From Lamprocystis purpurea DSM 4197 (GTDB lineage: Bacteria > Pseudomonadota > Gammaproteobacteria > Chromatiales > Chromatiaceae), in the NCBI RefSeq assembly GCF_000379525.1, contig NZ_KB902492.1, forward strand, positions 1 to 64,000: DNA of 64,000 bases. Reading direction: 5' to 3'. The translations under genes were made by a program, and so were the position numbers. This document shows, in pieces, positions 63,161 to 64,000 of this stretch. The notes under the pieces are model-generated. The model did not search any database. It was not told the DNA's origin and saw only the letters and a list, made by a program, of their open reading frames with translations. The stretch's first letter is position 1; every line of letters starts with the position of its first letter.

Positions 63161-63249
63161 AATGCGGCGAGTAGGTGAGGACGGCGGGATTTCTCTCCCC
63201 TTTGCCACCCCATCATTCGTTCGCCATAGCCACCCGGACGGAGGTCTCC

Positions 63250-64000
63250 ATGTCGCAGTCGAATCGGAATTCCGATCGTTCCGTTCCCTCGCTTCAACAG
63301 GAAATCATCCTCGCCTTGGCGGCTATTGCGACGGTGCTGCTTGGATTCGGCCTGGTCACGGACATCCGCACCGAGGGGCCCGGGACCCTTGTGCTCTTCA
63401 TCGGCTTCGCACTGAGCACCGTCGCGGGCGCAAGCGCCCTCCGCATCGCCCGCGAGCGTCCGATGGGACGCAAACTCTGGGCGGGACTACTGGGCGTGCT
63501 GATGCTGCTGTTCGGGCTCGGAGGGGCATTGTTGCTGCTGGTGCTTCTCTTCCTGGCCTTTAATGGGGGCTTCGGTGTCGGGGGGCGCCCGCTGCGGGCA
63601 CAAGGTCGCCGCCTGCTACCGGAACTGCGCGTCGGCAGCGACTGGACCCGCGGCGAGCGTCCGGACACCTCCGGTCTGGACAGGGCGACCCGGTCCGCCC
63701 TGGAGACACTGTGGCTGCAGGACGCACAAGCGGAGCACGCGAGCATACCGGCGTTCGCGCGGATCAGTTGGCTGCTGGCCGCGACCGGGGCTCCGCCGAA
63801 CCTGATGGAGCGCGCCCATCAGGCCGGCCTGGAGGAGATCGACCATGCCCGGCGCTGCTTCGCCCTGGCGGCCGGCTACGGCGAGCGCTCCCACAGCGTC
63901 CGACCGATGCCGGACTTGCTGCGCGGTATCGTGGATGTCGCCGGGGACCCGCGGGTGACCCTTGCAGTGGAGAGTCTGCGGGATGGCTGCCTGCTGGAGG
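63250..64000 (+). CDS. Membrane protein with C-terminal ferritin-like domain (cut by window edge)
   Basis: The frame starts at ATG 63250 after GGAGGTCTCC and is still open at the window end, giving 250 residues. Three hydrophobic helices (ILALAAIATVLLGFGLV; LVLFIGFALSTVAGASAL; GLLGVLMLLFGLGGALLLLV) precede a ferritin-like region with QAEHASIPAFARISWLL and EEIDHARRCFALAAG. These ExxH-type motifs suit a di-iron site. Family relatives without membrane parts are common in deltaproteobacteria. Function is unknown; iron or peroxide handling is only a guess. Confidence 0.7.
   Translation, partial: MSQSNRNSDRSVPSLQQEIILALAAIATVLLGFGLVTDIRTEGPGTLVLFIGFALSTVAGASALRIARERPMGRKLWAGLLGVLMLLFGLGGALLLLVLLFLAFNGGFGVGGRPLRAQGRRLLPELRVGSDWTRGERPDTSGLDRATRSALETLWLQDAQAEHASIPAFARISWLLAATGAPPNLMERAHQAGLEEIDHARRCFALAAGYGERSHSVRPMPDLLRGIVDVAGDPRVTLAVESLRDGCLLE

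Noticed and set aside
62738-63208. Minus-strand 156-codon open frame near the window end
   Set aside because: It overlaps a REP pair and a better plus-strand small membrane protein. It shows no domain and an erratic composition.

Overview
The window is GC-rich chromosomal DNA from a purple sulfur bacterium, almost certainly a member of the Chromatiaceae. The main evidence is a complete oxidative-type dsr operon in the order dsrABEFHCMKLJOPNRS, as known from Allochromatium vinosum. A menaquinone cluster, cobalamin genes and an exosortase-A-type accessory module fit the same family. The sequence alone does not settle the genus.

Layout. At 1-288 the window opens inside the 3' end of an IS1595/ISXO2-type transposase. 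From 302 to 14650 (minus strand) lies the dsr operon for oxidation of stored sulfur: the siroheme sulfite reductase DsrAB, the sulfur relay DsrEFH-DsrC, the membrane complex DsrMKJOP, the NAD(P)H-linked oxidoreductase DsrL, and the accessory proteins DsrN, DsrR and DsrS. Divergent from it (15196-17432, plus strand) is an unusual four-gene set: a 63-aa protein, a helical protein of unknown function, an orphan Cas6/Cmx6-like protein with no CRISPR array, and a cysteine-free DsrC paralogue. This set is the best candidate for an undescribed system in the window.

From 17512 to 29123 there is a polysaccharide/acyl module of the exosortase-A-associated type: deacetylase, AMP-dependent ligase, PLP decarboxylase, FemAB/GNAT protein, acyl carrier protein, two alpha/beta hydrolases and two glycosyltransferases. 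No exosortase gene is present in the window. A SufS-SufE fusion gene interrupts it on the opposite strand. From 29436 to 34929 are rlpA, the methylthioadenosine genes mtnA and mtaD, and a PAS-GGDEF-EAL protein whose EAL domain looks inactive. From 35279 to 39707 (minus) is a cobalamin operon: btuM-like ECF transporter, cobO, cobU, cobT, a phosphatase and cobS.

From 40050 to 48551 is a patch of decay and small genes: two tandem FG-GAP/beta-helix proteins broken by frameshifts, a SLAC1/TehA-type transporter with a 47-aa companion, an OmpA-domain protein, a DUF2189 membrane protein, and remnants of a DUF499 ATPase and a phospholipase-D-type protein around an intact DUF29 gene. From 48717 to 53754 (minus) is a TetR-MFP-RND efflux operon. 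From 54028 to 60938 are the menaquinone genes menF, D, B, A, C and a thioesterase. Menaquinone is probably the quinone partner of the DsrMKJOP complex. The window ends with amt, a small membrane protein and a ferritin-like membrane protein cut by the window edge.

Intergenic space carries several families of dispersed palindromes. The most striking has inverted arms of GTTGTC/GACAAC hexamers and occurs at least four times in full, with partial copies. One partial copy sits inside a duplication of the tetR start.
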